Position numbers and translations under genes: made by a program. A stretch of DNA of 42,055 nt. It comes from Bacteroidales bacterium. Lineage in GTDB: Bacteria > Bacteroidota > Bacteroidia > Bacteroidales > UBA3663. The DNA lies in assembly GCA_016293065.1 (NCBI GenBank), contig JAEDEY010000006.1, positions 1 to 42,055 of the forward strand, read 5' to 3'. A model generated the notes under the pieces. It did not search any database. It was not told the DNA's origin and saw only the letters and a program-made list of their open reading frames with translations. Of the stretch, positions 1-8,957 are shown in pieces (the first letter of the stretch is position 1; the number at the start of each line of letters is the position of its first letter).

Positions 1-2111
1 GGAGAGTCAAGTCCGACAAATGCGCCAAAGAGCACTATCAGACACGCACTTACGTTTACTATTGTCTGGAAGACAATGAACCTACGGATGTTCTTGTAAA
101 TCGAACGACCCCAGAGAATGGCTTTGTTGATCGATGCAAACGAATTGTCGATGATGGTGATGTCGCTGGCTTCCTTGGCGCGGGCAGTGCCATCGCCCAT
201 CGACAATCCCACATGTGCCTTGCTCAATGCTGGTGCGTCGTTGGTGCCGTCGCCAGTCACAGCCACTATCTCGTGATTGCGTTGCAAGAGCTTGACAAGT
301 CTTGCCTTGTCATCGGGTTTGGCACGCGCAATGATCTTTATCGTATAGTTTTTCAGCAGAGTCAGGAGCTCGCTGTCGCTCATTGCTGCAAAATCGCGGC
401 CAGTGAGAATCTCATTGTCTCTTGTCTCTGTGTTTTCGTCTAAGACTCCTATCTGTCGGCCAATCTCGCGTGCCGTTCCAGGATTATCGCCTGTCACGAT
501 GATCACCTTCACGTGAGCACCATCCTTGCACGTCTTGATAGCTTCGGCAACATCGTCGCGTATTGGGTCGGCAATGCCTACTATGCCGAGGAACACACTA
601 TCCGCAGCGAAAGCGAGTGTTCGTCGAGCCTTGCTCATATAGTCAGCAAGAGTCTTCTCTATCAGTTCTTTAGTGAGTCCTGTGGCAAAGGTCTTGCATT
701 GTGCCATCACTACTTCCGGTGCGCCCTTTACCAGTCGTATCTTGCCGTTTCCGTCAGCAATCTCTGTTGCCATGAACTTCGTCTCGGTCGAGAATGGCTC
801 TTGTTCAATGATGTTTGTCCTTTCTCTGATTATCTGGTATCTGAAAGCCCCATCCTTGCCGGGTTCAGTTTGTTCGAGCCAACGCAGCAAGGCACCTTCG
901 GTTGGATTGCCAAGTGCAGAGACGCGACCAGACTCGTCGGCGCTGAGTGTCGCAGTGGCATTGACCGCAACAATGAGCTTGACAGTCTCGACAGCCTCTT
1001 CAGGAATCAATTGGTCGATGACCGTCATCTTGTTTTGGGTCAGCGTGCCCGTCTTGTCGGTGCAGATCACTGTTGCTGCTCCCATCGTTTCGCAGGCATG
1101 AAGACGTCTCACAAGGTTGTTTTCCTGGAGCATACGGCGCATACTCAACGCAAGGCTCATGGTGATGCTCATCGGCAAGCCTTCTGGTACGGATGCTACT
1201 ACCAGCGTCACGGCAATCATAACGCTTTCAAGTACATAGGCAATGTTATTGACGGTGTCGTGCGACAAGAGCGACTCGTCGTAGTCGGCTACATAGAAAT
1301 AATAAATCACACGGGCAATTAGAATCAGCACTCCAAGACCCATACTCATGAACGAGATCCATTTGCCGAGACCGTCAAGTTGTCGGTTCAGTGGTGTGCG
1401 CACTTCCTTTCCCTTCTGTGTGCTTATTGCACCCTTTCCTTCTTCTGTGGCTAAGCCTACAGCCTTGACAATATAAATGCCGTTGCCTTCAATCACTGTC
1501 GAACCTCTCAGAAGCATGTTCTTGGCATAAGCCGCACCTTCGTTATCGTTTTTGTCGGCCGATGATTCGGCATTTTTCGAAGCAAAAGACTCTCCGGTGA
1601 ATGCACTTTCGTCAACGAGCAGCTGGTTGGATTCGATCAGCTCACCATCGGCAGGTACGGCATCGCCTGCTTCGATGCGCACTACATCGCCTATGCAGAT
1701 GTCTTTCTTGGGTACCGACACTAGGCGTGTGACATACCTGCCGCTGTTGGTCTTCTGCTTGCGGAACACCTTGATGGGTTCTTCGTCGTTGACGGTATTG
1801 AGCACTTCAAATTCCTTTTCGGCTTTCAGCTCTACAAAGAAGCCTATGCCTGTCGAAAGGAGCATTGCCGCCAGGATTCCCACTGGCTCAATGATGAGCT
1901 TCATACTGCCATTGGTCCATCCTATCTCATAGCACACCAACGCGCATGATAGCAGGAGTGCTACTCCGAGTATCATGACCAGTGGGTCATTGAACTTCGC
2001 GATATATCTTTTCCAGAGAGGTTCTTTCTCTGGTGGCGGGATGATGTTCTTTCCTTTGCCTTGTATTACATCCACTTGTTCATCTATGAGGGCTAATTCC
2101 AAATGCTCCAT
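1..2111 (-). CDS. Calcium-translocating P-type ATPase (PMCA/SERCA-like), C-terminus beyond the window
   Basis: I translated this stretch by hand; it is open from the ATG at 2111 to the window edge (about 703 residues; full members run near 850-900). It is a P2-type ATPase of the inner membrane that uses ATP to export Ca2+. In order it has an N-terminal cytoplasmic segment, the first membrane pair near residues 45-95, the actuator loop with TGES (Glu near 174), the M4 ion-site motif PEGLP near 310, the phosphorylation motif DKTGT (Asp near 352), and in the P domain VTGDN and GDGTNDAP near 540 and 620. The missing part is the last membrane segments. It lies 37 bases downstream of the GH2 gene on the same strand and may be cotranscribed with it. 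The family is clear; calcium specificity is inferred from overall similarity. Confidence 0.9.
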   Translation of the reverse strand, partial: MEHLELALIDEQVDVIQGKGKNIIPPPEKEPLWKRYIAKFNDPLVMILGVALLLSCALVCYEIGWTNGSMKLIIEPVGILAAMLLSTGIGFFVELKAEKEFEVLNTVNDEEPIKVFRKQKTNSGRYVTRLVSVPKKDICIGDVVRIEAGDAVPADGELIESNQLLVDESAFTGESFASKNAESSADKNDNEGAAYAKNMLLRGSTVIEGNGIYIVKAVGLATEEGKGAISTQKGKEVRTPLNRQLDGLGKWISFMSMGLGVLILIARVIYYFYVADYDESLLSHDTVNNIAYVLESVMIAVTLVVASVPEGLPMSITMSLALSMRRMLQENNLVRRLHACETMGAATVICTDKTGTLTQNKMTVIDQLIPEEAVETVKLIVAVNATATLSADESGRVSALGNPTEGALLRWLEQTEPGKDGAFRYQIIRERTNIIEQEPFSTETKFMATEIADGNGKIRLVKGAPEVVMAQCKTFATGLTKELIEKTLADYMSKARRTLAFAADSVFLGIVGIADPIRDDVAEAIKTCKDGAHVKVIIVTGDNPGTAREIGRQIGVLDENTETRDNEILTGRDFAAMSDSELLTLLKNYTIKIIARAKPDDKARLVKLLQRNHEIVAVTGDGTNDAPALSKAHVGLSMGDGTARAKEASDITIIDNSFASINKAILWGRSIYKNIRRFIVFQTIVNVSACLIVLFGAFVGLDS

Positions 2112-2148
2112 ATTTGTGATTTCTTACGTTCGAGTCCCTGTGCTCGTG

Positions 2149-4770
2149 TTACTTGTTTGCCACATTGATGATGGTCTTTGCGCTCTTTACTCCTTGACCT
2201 GTGACTGTGAGAGTGGCATTACCTGCCAACTTGCCTGCTTCTACCACCACCACGAGTTCGCCATGGAAGGCTTTCATGGTTGGTTTGACAAATACTTCGG
2301 TCGATGTGGCATCGCCATTGCAGCATGAATTGAACTTTGCTACACCCTTCACGCTGAATCTGAGCTGATTGTCGGCATCAGGACAGAGGTTGCCGTCTTT
2401 ATCTACAATACGCACTGTGACAAAGGCAAGGTCTGGTGTGTCGATTGCTTTGCCTTCTGCATTGACTGCTGTAGTGTTGAGCTGCGAGCGGTCGGCAATG
2501 AGTTCGATGTGATGAGGCTTGCCTGCGGTGCGAATTACTTTGGTGTCGGCCACGTTGCCATTCTCGTCATAAGCCACTACCTTGATCTCGCCTGGCTCAT
2601 ACACCACGTCGTTCCAGCGGAGACGGTAGCGGTCGAGTCGGTTCTTGCCACGTGGAGCAGCCGGATCGCCAAACCATGATGTTCCACCCCAAGGCATCGG
2701 TTCTTCGATGCGGTTAGCAAGATAATCCTCCATGCTCACGTCGAGATGCTTCAGGCGACCCTGGCTTTTGCCGTTGACAAAGAGCTCGGCCTCTGGATAG
2801 CTGGTATAGCAGAACACAGGTGTGATCTCACCCTCGCGTCCCTTCCAAGTCCAGTGTGGCAGCACATGCAGTGTCTTGTCAGTCGTGTTCCAGTGTGTGC
2901 GATATAGATAGACTCGGTCTTTGGGCAGACCTGCAAGGTCGAAAATGCCAAAATATGAACTGCGCGAAGGCCAATACTCATCGTAAGGCGTTGGCTCGCC
3001 GAGGTAGTCGAAGCCTGTCCACACGAATTCGCCAATTACCCAAGGCATCTTGTCTTGCCACATCCAGTCATCATCGGGCAGATTGCTCCAGATGCACGAC
3101 TCAAGGTCATAGCTCGATATCTGTCCGTCGTCGTATGCCACGCCATGCACTTCTTCGACAGGGAATTTATATACGCCGCGCGAAGAGATGGTCGATGCTG
3201 TCTCCGAGCCGAGCACGAAGCCTTGTGGCGCATTGGCAATGCCCTTTTGATAGACGTGCAGGCGATAGTTGAAGCCTGGAACGTCGCTTGCCTGCCAAAC
3301 ACCGCTTTTCATTGGAGCCTCGCCCTGATCCAGACCCTGGGTCACAGGACGTGTGCCATCAAGACGATGAACGAGCTCTTTCATCAGCTTGGTGTATTTC
3401 AGTCCGTCAGTATTGCCCTGTTCTGGAATCTCGTTGCCTATCGAGTACATGATGTTCGACGCATGATTGCGGTTGAGCAGCACGAGGTTGGTGATGTCGC
3501 GCTCCCACCAAGCCTTGCCGTCACTGTTGACATGTTCGGTATCGACTTGTTCGAAGAATCGAGAATAGCCGTTCTTGCACTTAGGATAAATCCACATATC
3601 GAACGATTCTGCCATCACCATCATGCCCATCTCGTCGCAAATGTCCATCTGCCAAGGGCAAGGCGTGTTGTGGGCAGTGCGTATTGCATCACAGCCCATA
3701 TCCTTGAGCAGATTGATCTGACGGCGGAAGGCTGCTTTGTTGAATGCCGCACCGAGAGGACCAAGGTCATGGTGCAGACACACACCTTTGAACTTGCGTA
3801 TCTGTCCGTTGAGCTTGAAGCCTTCGGCTGTATATGAAATCTCGCGTATGCCTATCTTGGTCTCAAGGCGATCCCAGAGCTTGCCTTCACGACAAAGCTC
3901 GGTGACGAGTGTATAGAGCGCTGGCTGCTCAGGACTCCACAGTCGGGCGTTCTTGACCAGCAGCACATTGTCTGATGAGTTTGAGTTGTTGAGTGTTGCC
4001 GACGACTCTGCGACGGTCTTGCCTTCTGCATCCTTGAGTGTCTGTGAGATGGAGAACTTTCCATCGTTGTTTGAGCCTATCATAGCCTCGCTTGTGACAT
4101 AGACACGTGCTTCCTCTGCGGTCTTGGCATCGGCAGCGATGCCCAAGATGGCAGTGGTGCGTGCAAATGTTCCCCATGTCTTGAGGTAGTTCTCTTTGTG
4201 GAGCACAAGACGCACTGGGCGGTAGATGCCAGCTCCTGGATACCATCGGCTCGACTCTTCAATATTCTGTAGGTGTACAGCCACGGGATAAGTGCCTGCC
4301 TTGCCGCCTTCGATGGCATCGGTGATGTCGAGGCTGAAGGTATTGTAGCCGTAAGCCCAGTAGCCCACATCCTTGCCATTGACCCATACGTGGGGTTCTG
4401 CCATGGCTCCATCAAAAATGAGTTCGGCATGGCGATAGCCTTCTGGTATGCTGATCGTAGTGCGATACCAGCCCTCGCCAATCCATGGGAGACTGCCCGA
4501 ACGGCCAGTCTTCTCGGTGGCTTCCTGTTCACCGTTCTGCACGATGGCCACCACCTGCTTGTCTATTTCCTTGTCGAATGGTCCAGCAATAGCCCAGTCG
4601 TGAGGCACTGTGACATTCTGCCACTTCGAATCGTCAAATGTAGCAGACTCTGCTCCGCTGACGGCACCTAACTGAAAGCGCCAGTTCTCGAGAAGCAGTG
4701 TTTCCTTACTCTGTGCAGCAGCCGTAAGAGCCATTGCTGCAAAGATGATTGAAGAGAATAGTTTTTTCAT
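2149..4770 (-). CDS. Secreted glycoside hydrolase family 2 beta-galactosidase
   Basis: 873 residues. An N-terminal signal peptide (MKKLFSSIIFAAMALTAAAQ) sends it to the periplasm or cell surface. It has the GH2 order: a sugar-binding jelly roll (about 25-200), an immunoglobulin-like domain (about 205-310), then the TIM barrel. The acid/base Glu is in the motif SIGNE (about residue 447) and the nucleophile Glu in VIGEFVWTGFDYLGEP (about 581). The C-terminal part (about 690-873) looks like the DUF4982 and Ig-like modules common in Bacteroidota GH2 enzymes. It probably removes terminal beta-galactose from plant or host glycans; other GH2 specificities cannot be excluded. No SusC/SusD pair lies nearby, so it is not in a typical polysaccharide-utilisation locus. 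It begins 46 bases after yidD. Confidence 0.88.
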   Translation of the reverse strand: MKKLFSSIIFAAMALTAAAQSKETLLLENWRFQLGAVSGAESATFDDSKWQNVTVPHDWAIAGPFDKEIDKQVVAIVQNGEQEATEKTGRSGSLPWIGEGWYRTTISIPEGYRHAELIFDGAMAEPHVWVNGKDVGYWAYGYNTFSLDITDAIEGGKAGTYPVAVHLQNIEESSRWYPGAGIYRPVRLVLHKENYLKTWGTFARTTAILGIAADAKTAEEARVYVTSEAMIGSNNDGKFSISQTLKDAEGKTVAESSATLNNSNSSDNVLLVKNARLWSPEQPALYTLVTELCREGKLWDRLETKIGIREISYTAEGFKLNGQIRKFKGVCLHHDLGPLGAAFNKAAFRRQINLLKDMGCDAIRTAHNTPCPWQMDICDEMGMMVMAESFDMWIYPKCKNGYSRFFEQVDTEHVNSDGKAWWERDITNLVLLNRNHASNIMYSIGNEIPEQGNTDGLKYTKLMKELVHRLDGTRPVTQGLDQGEAPMKSGVWQASDVPGFNYRLHVYQKGIANAPQGFVLGSETASTISSRGVYKFPVEEVHGVAYDDGQISSYDLESCIWSNLPDDDWMWQDKMPWVIGEFVWTGFDYLGEPTPYDEYWPSRSSYFGIFDLAGLPKDRVYLYRTHWNTTDKTLHVLPHWTWKGREGEITPVFCYTSYPEAELFVNGKSQGRLKHLDVSMEDYLANRIEEPMPWGGTSWFGDPAAPRGKNRLDRYRLRWNDVVYEPGEIKVVAYDENGNVADTKVIRTAGKPHHIELIADRSQLNTTAVNAEGKAIDTPDLAFVTVRIVDKDGNLCPDADNQLRFSVKGVAKFNSCCNGDATSTEVFVKPTMKAFHGELVVVVEAGKLAGNATLTVTGQGVKSAKTIINVANK

Positions 4771-4816
4771 GAAATAAAATTATTATTTTATTAATGTGTG
4801 TATTGGTTTTCAAGAG

Positions 4817-5029
4817 TTATGGAACGGGGTCATATCCGCTGCCTCCCCAGGGATGACACCTGCTGATGCGCCGTATGGCAAGCCAGAGTCCCTTCATTGG
4901 ACCATATTTCTCTATAGCTTCGATTGCATACTGCGAACACGTGGGTGTGAATCGGCAGGCAGGAGGAGTGAGCGTCGAGATGTAGCGTTGATAGAAGCGT
5001 ATGGGCCACACGAGGAGTTTTTTTATCAT
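4817..5029 (-). CDS. yidD: Membrane protein insertion efficiency factor YidD
   Basis: 70 residues from the start at 5029. It carries the YidD signature: an amphipathic N-terminus (WPIRFYQRYIS), then PPACRFTPTCSQYAIEAI and a C-terminal RCHPWGGSGYDPVP. The family assists YidC-dependent insertion of inner-membrane proteins. The start at 5029 is chosen because it overlaps the rnpA stop as ATGA, suggesting translational coupling; an in-frame ATG at 5035 is equally possible, and one at 5059 would give an atypical tail. It follows rnpA as in most bacteria, but rpmH and yidC are not adjacent here. Confidence 0.9.
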   Translation of the reverse strand: MIKKLLVWPIRFYQRYISTLTPPACRFTPTCSQYAIEAIEKYGPMKGLWLAIRRISRCHPWGGSGYDPVP

Positions 5030-5418
5030 AAGCATTTTTTCATGATTAGCTGTATGCACTTTTTGATCTTCAATTCTGTCTCTTGGAAGGTGATCTGCTC
5101 GTTGCTGTTGTATATGAATGCAACCTGTAGCTTCTTTCGTGCATTGGTGAAAGCCTCGATGAGTGGCAGCTTGTTGATGCGGTAAGCCTCGCGGGTAAGA
5201 CGTTTGACATGGTTACGGTCAACGGCATGTCTGAACTTCTTCTTCGGGGCTATGGTCATAATAGCAACACGTGCCACCTGAGGGTCGTCCTCGGGCAGCA
5301 CATGATAGATTGCAGTGTAGGGAAACACCGTAATACGACTGCCCTTAGCGAAGAGTTCGCTAATAGCCTCGCGCAGATAAAGACGCTCATCCTTACAAAG
5401 CGAGAAGGTTTTTGGCAT
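5026..5418 (-). CDS. rnpA: Ribonuclease P protein component
   Basis: 130 residues. RnpA is the basic protein subunit that binds RNase P RNA and helps it process the 5' end of pre-tRNAs. The diagnostic RNR motif is RNHVKRLTREAYR near residues 67-79, preceded by a basic strand (KKKFRHAVD). Length fits the family. It sits 28 bases downstream of hemD and overlaps yidD by four bases. The order hemD-rnpA-yidD differs from the rpmH-rnpA order near the origin of many bacteria but is seen in Bacteroidota. Confidence 0.93.
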   Translation of the reverse strand: MPKTFSLCKDERLYLREAISELFAKGSRITVFPYTAIYHVLPEDDPQVARVAIMTIAPKKKFRHAVDRNHVKRLTREAYRINKLPLIEAFTNARKKLQVAFIYNSNEQITFQETELKIKKCIQLIMKKCL

Positions 5419-5446
5419 GTGATAATACGGTTATTTTGAGCGGGAG

Positions 5447-6190
5447 TCAGTTTTTGATTTTTGTGAGATATTCGTCGAGTGCGCTTACCATCGAAGGGAA
5501 TTCTATCGATGGAGCCTTGCAGACTATATCGAGACCTCGGTCTTCGGCAGCCTTGGCCGTGGCAGGGCCGAACACACCAATCTTCTGGTCTCCCTGTTTG
5601 TATTCTGGGTGGTTTTCAAAAAGAGAGTTGATGCCGGCTGGAGTAAAGAACACCAGCATGTCATAACTCATTATCTCTTCTGGCGTAAACTCGGCACTCA
5701 CGGTGCGATACATCACCGCTGTGGTAAGCTTCACCTTTGCCTTGGCGAAGATTGTCAAGTCTTCCTTGTGGACATCGGCTACAGGCATCAGGATGTTGGC
5801 TGTATTATGCTTTTTCATGACTACTGCGAGGTCGTCGAGCTTGCCCACCTTTGAGAAGTGTACCTTGCGCTTGCGGTAGTTAATGTACTTCTGGAGGTAG
5901 AGTGCTACAGTCTCGGTGAGGCAATAATATTGCAAGTCTTCCTTGATGGTTACTCTGAGTTCCTCACAGAGACTGAAGAATTTATCGACCGATGTGCGCG
6001 AAGTGAAAACAATGCCAGTATATTCCTGAATTGATATCTTCTGAGCCCTGAACTCTTTTACCGATAGGCGTTCCACTCGGATAAAAGGCTTGAATGTTAA
6101 CTCAACGCCGAATTTTTTCTCGATATCGAAATACGGAGATTTTTCGGTCGTTGGCCGAGGCTGTGACACAAGAATTGTCCTAAGTTCCAA
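5447..6190 (-). CDS. hemD: Uroporphyrinogen-III synthase
   Basis: 247 residues, the usual size for HemD. It closes and rearranges hydroxymethylbilane to uroporphyrinogen III in tetrapyrrole synthesis. Family features are the N-terminal ILVSQPRP strand, the first-domain segment GIVFTSRTSVDKFF, and the second-domain segment DMLVFFTPAGINSLF followed by IGVFGPATAKAAEDRG. HemD sequences diverge strongly, so the call rests on this two-domain pattern and on context: DUF4271 upstream and rnpA downstream is a known Bacteroidota arrangement. No other heme genes are in the window. Confidence 0.85.
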   Translation of the reverse strand: MELRTILVSQPRPTTEKSPYFDIEKKFGVELTFKPFIRVERLSVKEFRAQKISIQEYTGIVFTSRTSVDKFFSLCEELRVTIKEDLQYYCLTETVALYLQKYINYRKRKVHFSKVGKLDDLAVVMKKHNTANILMPVADVHKEDLTIFAKAKVKLTTAVMYRTVSAEFTPEEIMSYDMLVFFTPAGINSLFENHPEYKQGDQKIGVFGPATAKAAEDRGLDIVCKAPSIEFPSMVSALDEYLTKIKN

Positions 6191-6211
6191 TGTTGCGTAG
6201 TCTTTATGTTA

Positions 6212-6889
6212 TTACTTTCCTAACCCCATTTTTATGGCGATTACTGCCAAAGGGGCAATTTCGAGTGCGCAAAGATACACAATTATCAGGCACAAAGAAC
6301 CAAAGTCTCGCAAAAAAATCTTAATTCCGCTAAAAATAAAAACAAGTTGGGTGATAATGAAAATGCCAATGAGCAAAATAGCGGTTGTTGTTGACGATAA
6401 TTGCCATGTCACAACGGCTGTGAACAGCGCCCATGTGAATAGTCCTGCAAGCAGATGCGTTGATTTGTAGATGCGCACGAGGATGATGAGATGTGGGTGC
6501 CCTCCGAAGATGAAGTTTATCCAAACGTGCATGAAGCGCTGGAGCAGGTACCAGAAGAGGGGAAGCCCTATGCAGAAGGCGAGCTTCAAGGCAATGTCGG
6601 CCGATATGGCAGGAAGGGTCTGCAGCATCTGCCCTGCGTCAGGAAAGATGACGGTTAACAGGCTGAGCCCGAAGAACAGGTAATACTGCATGAAGATAAA
6701 CGGATTGAGCCTGCTGAATCTCTTTTCGCCCTCACTGAATGTGCGTTCGTTGCTCGTGTCTTTGAGCGCTTTCAGCTCTTGCACGAAGATGCCATTGCGA
6801 CTCCATGCCAGGATGTCGATGATGGCATAGAGCAGTATGAGTGCTATCAGCACGGCATTGCTTGCGAGTTGCGCTGGTATCAATTGCAT
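6212..6889 (-). CDS. DUF4271 integral membrane protein
   Basis: 225 residues with about six hydrophobic membrane segments and no catalytic motif I recognise. The pattern, including a C-terminal LCLIIVYLCALEIAPL segment, matches DUF4271, a Bacteroidota inner-membrane family usually next to hemD. Its start overlaps the end of the upstream endonuclease-like gene by ten bases, and hemD begins 21 bases after it, so the three are probably one transcript. The function is unknown. Confidence 0.8.
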   Translation of the reverse strand: MQLIPAQLASNAVLIALILLYAIIDILAWSRNGIFVQELKALKDTSNERTFSEGEKRFSRLNPFIFMQYYLFFGLSLLTVIFPDAGQMLQTLPAISADIALKLAFCIGLPLFWYLLQRFMHVWINFIFGGHPHLIILVRIYKSTHLLAGLFTWALFTAVVTWQLSSTTTAILLIGIFIITQLVFIFSGIKIFLRDFGSLCLIIVYLCALEIAPLAVIAIKMGLGK

Positions 6890-8118
6890 GGCAAAAGCTG
6901 TATTTTCGTTAACATCGGATAATGGTCTGAGTAGGTGTATTGATCGAGCACCTTGGCCGAGAGTGTCTTGAAATGCGACGAGTGCAGGACATAGTCAATC
7001 CTGAACCAGAGATGATGCTGGTTGTAGGTTGTGCCTGTGCCGAGTCCTGCATCTTGCCAAGCGTCGTGCAGGTCTCCTCTCATGGTGCGATAGCAATACG
7101 AGACTGGTGTGTCGTTGAAGTCTCCGCAGATGATGACGGGCATGTCACTGTCGCCCACCTGTTCGTTGACGAATGTCTTGATCATCTTGGCTTGTGCGGC
7201 TCGAGCCTTGTAGCCCTTGCCTAGGCTACGCAACATTCCTGTGCGTATGCGTTCGATACTGTCGGGCTCAAAATGTTCGACCATTTCGCCATACAGCATT
7301 CGGTCGCGTTTCTCTATCATGTTCGATTTCAGATGGTTGTTGACAAGCGCTATGCGACGTTCCTTGACCATGAGCTCATAATACATCGACGAGACATAAC
7401 CCTTGCTTCGCTTGTCGATGCGAAGGGCTCGCTTGATGGGATATTTCGAGTAGAGCGCGATGCCCATGGCCTTGCGTCCTGTGTTGGGCATATAGTCGTA
7501 GTAGGGATAGAGGTCTGCGAGCGACTTGCGAATCTGTTCCTGGGTATGCCCGTTTTCAGACAGGGTAAAGGCATATTCCTGCATGCAGACGATGTCGGCA
7601 TGGCTGTTGCGTATCACGTCGAGCACCGGAATCTTCTCCTTGATCTTCGACAGATGCACCTGTCCGAGGGCACAGGTGTTGTAGGTCAGGATACTGAGCG
7701 TGTCGATGTTTCCTATCTCGTGCTTGATGCCATTGGTGTCGGCAATGGAGGTTTGTGCGTCCTTGCCCAGTATGTTCAGCGGGCAATAGCGCGTTATCCG
7801 CTCGTTGATCAGAATCAGCACGCATAGGGTGAGCAGTGTCAGAACCCACCTGCGGAGCACAATGAGCACCAGGACCCAGCACAGCACTGCTGCCAGGATA
7901 AGATGGAAGCCAATGCCCAGAAACGATATGTAGTGAAAGTCACAAGGGTCGATGCGGTCGCTGAAAGCCGATGCCACCAAGAGCAGCAGCAGAAACACGG
8001 TTGCGACCAGCAGTATCGACTGATAGGTCCAACGCAATATGCGGACGACGATGTTGTCGCCACCATTGGCTTTTTGCTTGCCTTGTGCCTTATGTGTTTT
8101 TGTCTTGTTGTTTGACAT
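6880..8118 (-). CDS. Membrane-anchored endonuclease/exonuclease/phosphatase family protein
   Basis: 412 residues. The N-terminal 120 residues contain three hydrophobic segments (about 30-50, 65-85 and 88-105). The rest is an EEP (DNase I-like) fold: LSILTYNTCALG, the metal-ligand Glu in CMQEY, the catalytic GDFND at 332-336 and the SDHYP motif near the C-terminus (His about 399). The active-site set looks complete. Substrates in this superfamily range from nucleic acids to phosphoinositides and sphingomyelin, so I do not assign one. The catalytic domain may face the periplasm, which would argue against a repair nuclease. It heads the chain leading to hemD and has its own promoter at 8136-8166. 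Confidence 0.85.
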   Translation of the reverse strand: MSNNKTKTHKAQGKQKANGGDNIVVRILRWTYQSILLVATVFLLLLLVASAFSDRIDPCDFHYISFLGIGFHLILAAVLCWVLVLIVLRRWVLTLLTLCVLILINERITRYCPLNILGKDAQTSIADTNGIKHEIGNIDTLSILTYNTCALGQVHLSKIKEKIPVLDVIRNSHADIVCMQEYAFTLSENGHTQEQIRKSLADLYPYYDYMPNTGRKAMGIALYSKYPIKRALRIDKRSKGYVSSMYYELMVKERRIALVNNHLKSNMIEKRDRMLYGEMVEHFEPDSIERIRTGMLRSLGKGYKARAAQAKMIKTFVNEQVGDSDMPVIICGDFNDTPVSYCYRTMRGDLHDAWQDAGLGTGTTYNQHHLWFRIDYVLHSSHFKTLSAKVLDQYTYSDHYPMLTKIQLLPCN

Positions 8119-8135
8119 ATTCTGAATTAATGGTG

Positions 8136-8166
8136 CGAAAGTACGAAAAAATATTTCTTTTGCAAA
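8136..8166 (-). promoter_or_regulatory. Promoter of the endonuclease-DUF4271-hemD chain
   Basis: On the minus strand TTTG (8163-8166), a 19-base spacer and TACTTTCG (8136-8143) match the Bacteroidota housekeeping pattern TTTG / TAnnTTTG with one mismatch in the -7 box. The start of the endonuclease-like gene lies 17 bases further on. Confidence 0.6.
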
Positions 8167-8181
8167 ATTTATTGCAAAAAA

Positions 8182-8212
8182 TTTGTATTCTGACAGAAAA
8201 ACGCTAACTTTG
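8182..8212 (+). promoter_or_regulatory. Promoter of yhhQ
   Basis: TTTG (8182-8185), a 19-base spacer and TAACTTTG (8205-8212) match the Bacteroidota consensus exactly. Predicted transcription start is about 8217-8220, giving a leader of about 80 bases before the yhhQ ATG at 8298. That leader holds the riboswitch candidate. Confidence 0.75.
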
Positions 8213-8257
8213 CGGCAAATTTAATGGCAAACCGGGATGTCTGTCCGCTGGCTTGCT

Positions 8258-8291
8258 CGTGTATTCCAGGATTAACCACGTAAAAAACAAG
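8258..8291 (+). promoter_or_regulatory. Candidate preQ1-I riboswitch in the yhhQ leader
   Basis: A 34-base block fits the preQ1-I H-type pseudoknot. P1 is CGTG (8258-8261) with CACG (8277-8280). The loop contains CAG (8267-8269), and an unpaired C (8276) stands just before the 3' strand of P1, where the ligand-recognising C lies in known aptamers. The A-rich tail TAAAAAA (8281-8287) is followed by CAAG (8288-8291), which can pair with loop CAG as in the Thermoanaerobacter tengcongensis aptamer. CAAG ends six bases before the ATG, so ligand binding would cover the ribosome site. It precedes a queuosine-precursor transporter. P1 is short (4 bp). Upstream, CCGG and CTGG (8233-8251) could form another hairpin. 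Motif match and context are strong; identity is inferred. Confidence 0.55.
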
Positions 8292-8297
8292 AATTAT

Positions 8298-8927
8298 ATG
8301 AAAGCAAAGAAAGTGTCTGTGGCCTACATGTGGATGGCCATTGTGTTTGTGACTTGCCTTATTGCCTCAAATATCTTCGAGGCAAAGTTGATAACCCTTG
8401 GCCCTCTCAGCGCGACTGCCGGCCTGTTGTGTTTCCCTATTTCCTATATCATTGGAGATGTCACCACCGAGGTATATGGCTTTTCGGCTGCACGCAGGGT
8501 GATCTGGGCGGGTTTCGCGATGAACTTCTTTGTTGTCGCCCTCGGCGGTATCGCTGCTATCCTTCCCGCTCCTGATTTCTGGGAAGGGGCTGAGGCTTTC
8601 AATTTTGTCTTCGGACTCGCTCCTCGCATTGCCTGTGCTTCGCTCACGGCATTTGTCGTGGGTTCGATGATCAATGCATGGGTGATGCAGCGTATGCACG
8701 ATATGCATGGCGAACGCAAGTTTGGCGTGCGTGCCATTGCCTCGACTCTCGCAGGCGAAGGTGCCGACTCGCTGATCTTCTTCCCTATAGCCTTTGGCGG
8801 TACTATGCCTGTCCGCGAATTGCTCAAGATGATGCTTGTCCAGATTGTCCTCAAGACTTTCTACGAGGTCATCATCCTGCCTATCACTGTTCAGGTGGTC
8901 AAGGCTGTGAAGCAGATTGAGAAATAA
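8298..8927 (+). CDS. yhhQ: Queuosine precursor transporter (YhhQ/COG1738)
   Basis: 209 residues from ATG 8298; an in-frame ATG at 8253 is rejected because it would lie inside the riboswitch-like leader and add 15 atypical residues. An inner-membrane protein of about six segments that imports the queuosine precursors preQ0 or preQ1. Family features are the early CLIASNIFEAKL segment, FPISYIIGDVTTEVYGF near residue 60, and the later EGADSLIFFPIAFGG. It is followed 30 bases later by a DUF3109 gene. The last codons of queF lie at the other end of the window, so the queuosine genes are dispersed here. Confidence 0.9.
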   Translation: MKAKKVSVAYMWMAIVFVTCLIASNIFEAKLITLGPLSATAGLLCFPISYIIGDVTTEVYGFSAARRVIWAGFAMNFFVVALGGIAAILPAPDFWEGAEAFNFVFGLAPRIACASLTAFVVGSMINAWVMQRMHDMHGERKFGVRAIASTLAGEGADSLIFFPIAFGGTMPVRELLKMMLVQIVLKTFYEVIILPITVQVVKAVKQIEK

Positions 8928-8957
8928 ACAGAAACCTTTTTTATTTTTTTTGAACAA

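Noticed and set aside
513..1322. A 269-codon plus-strand frame near the left edge
   Set aside because: Antisense to the P-type ATPase, whose DKTGT and PEGLP motifs are encoded on the minus strand there.
3055..3837. A 260-codon plus-strand frame
   Set aside because: Antisense to the GH2 gene, whose catalytic motifs lie in the same interval.
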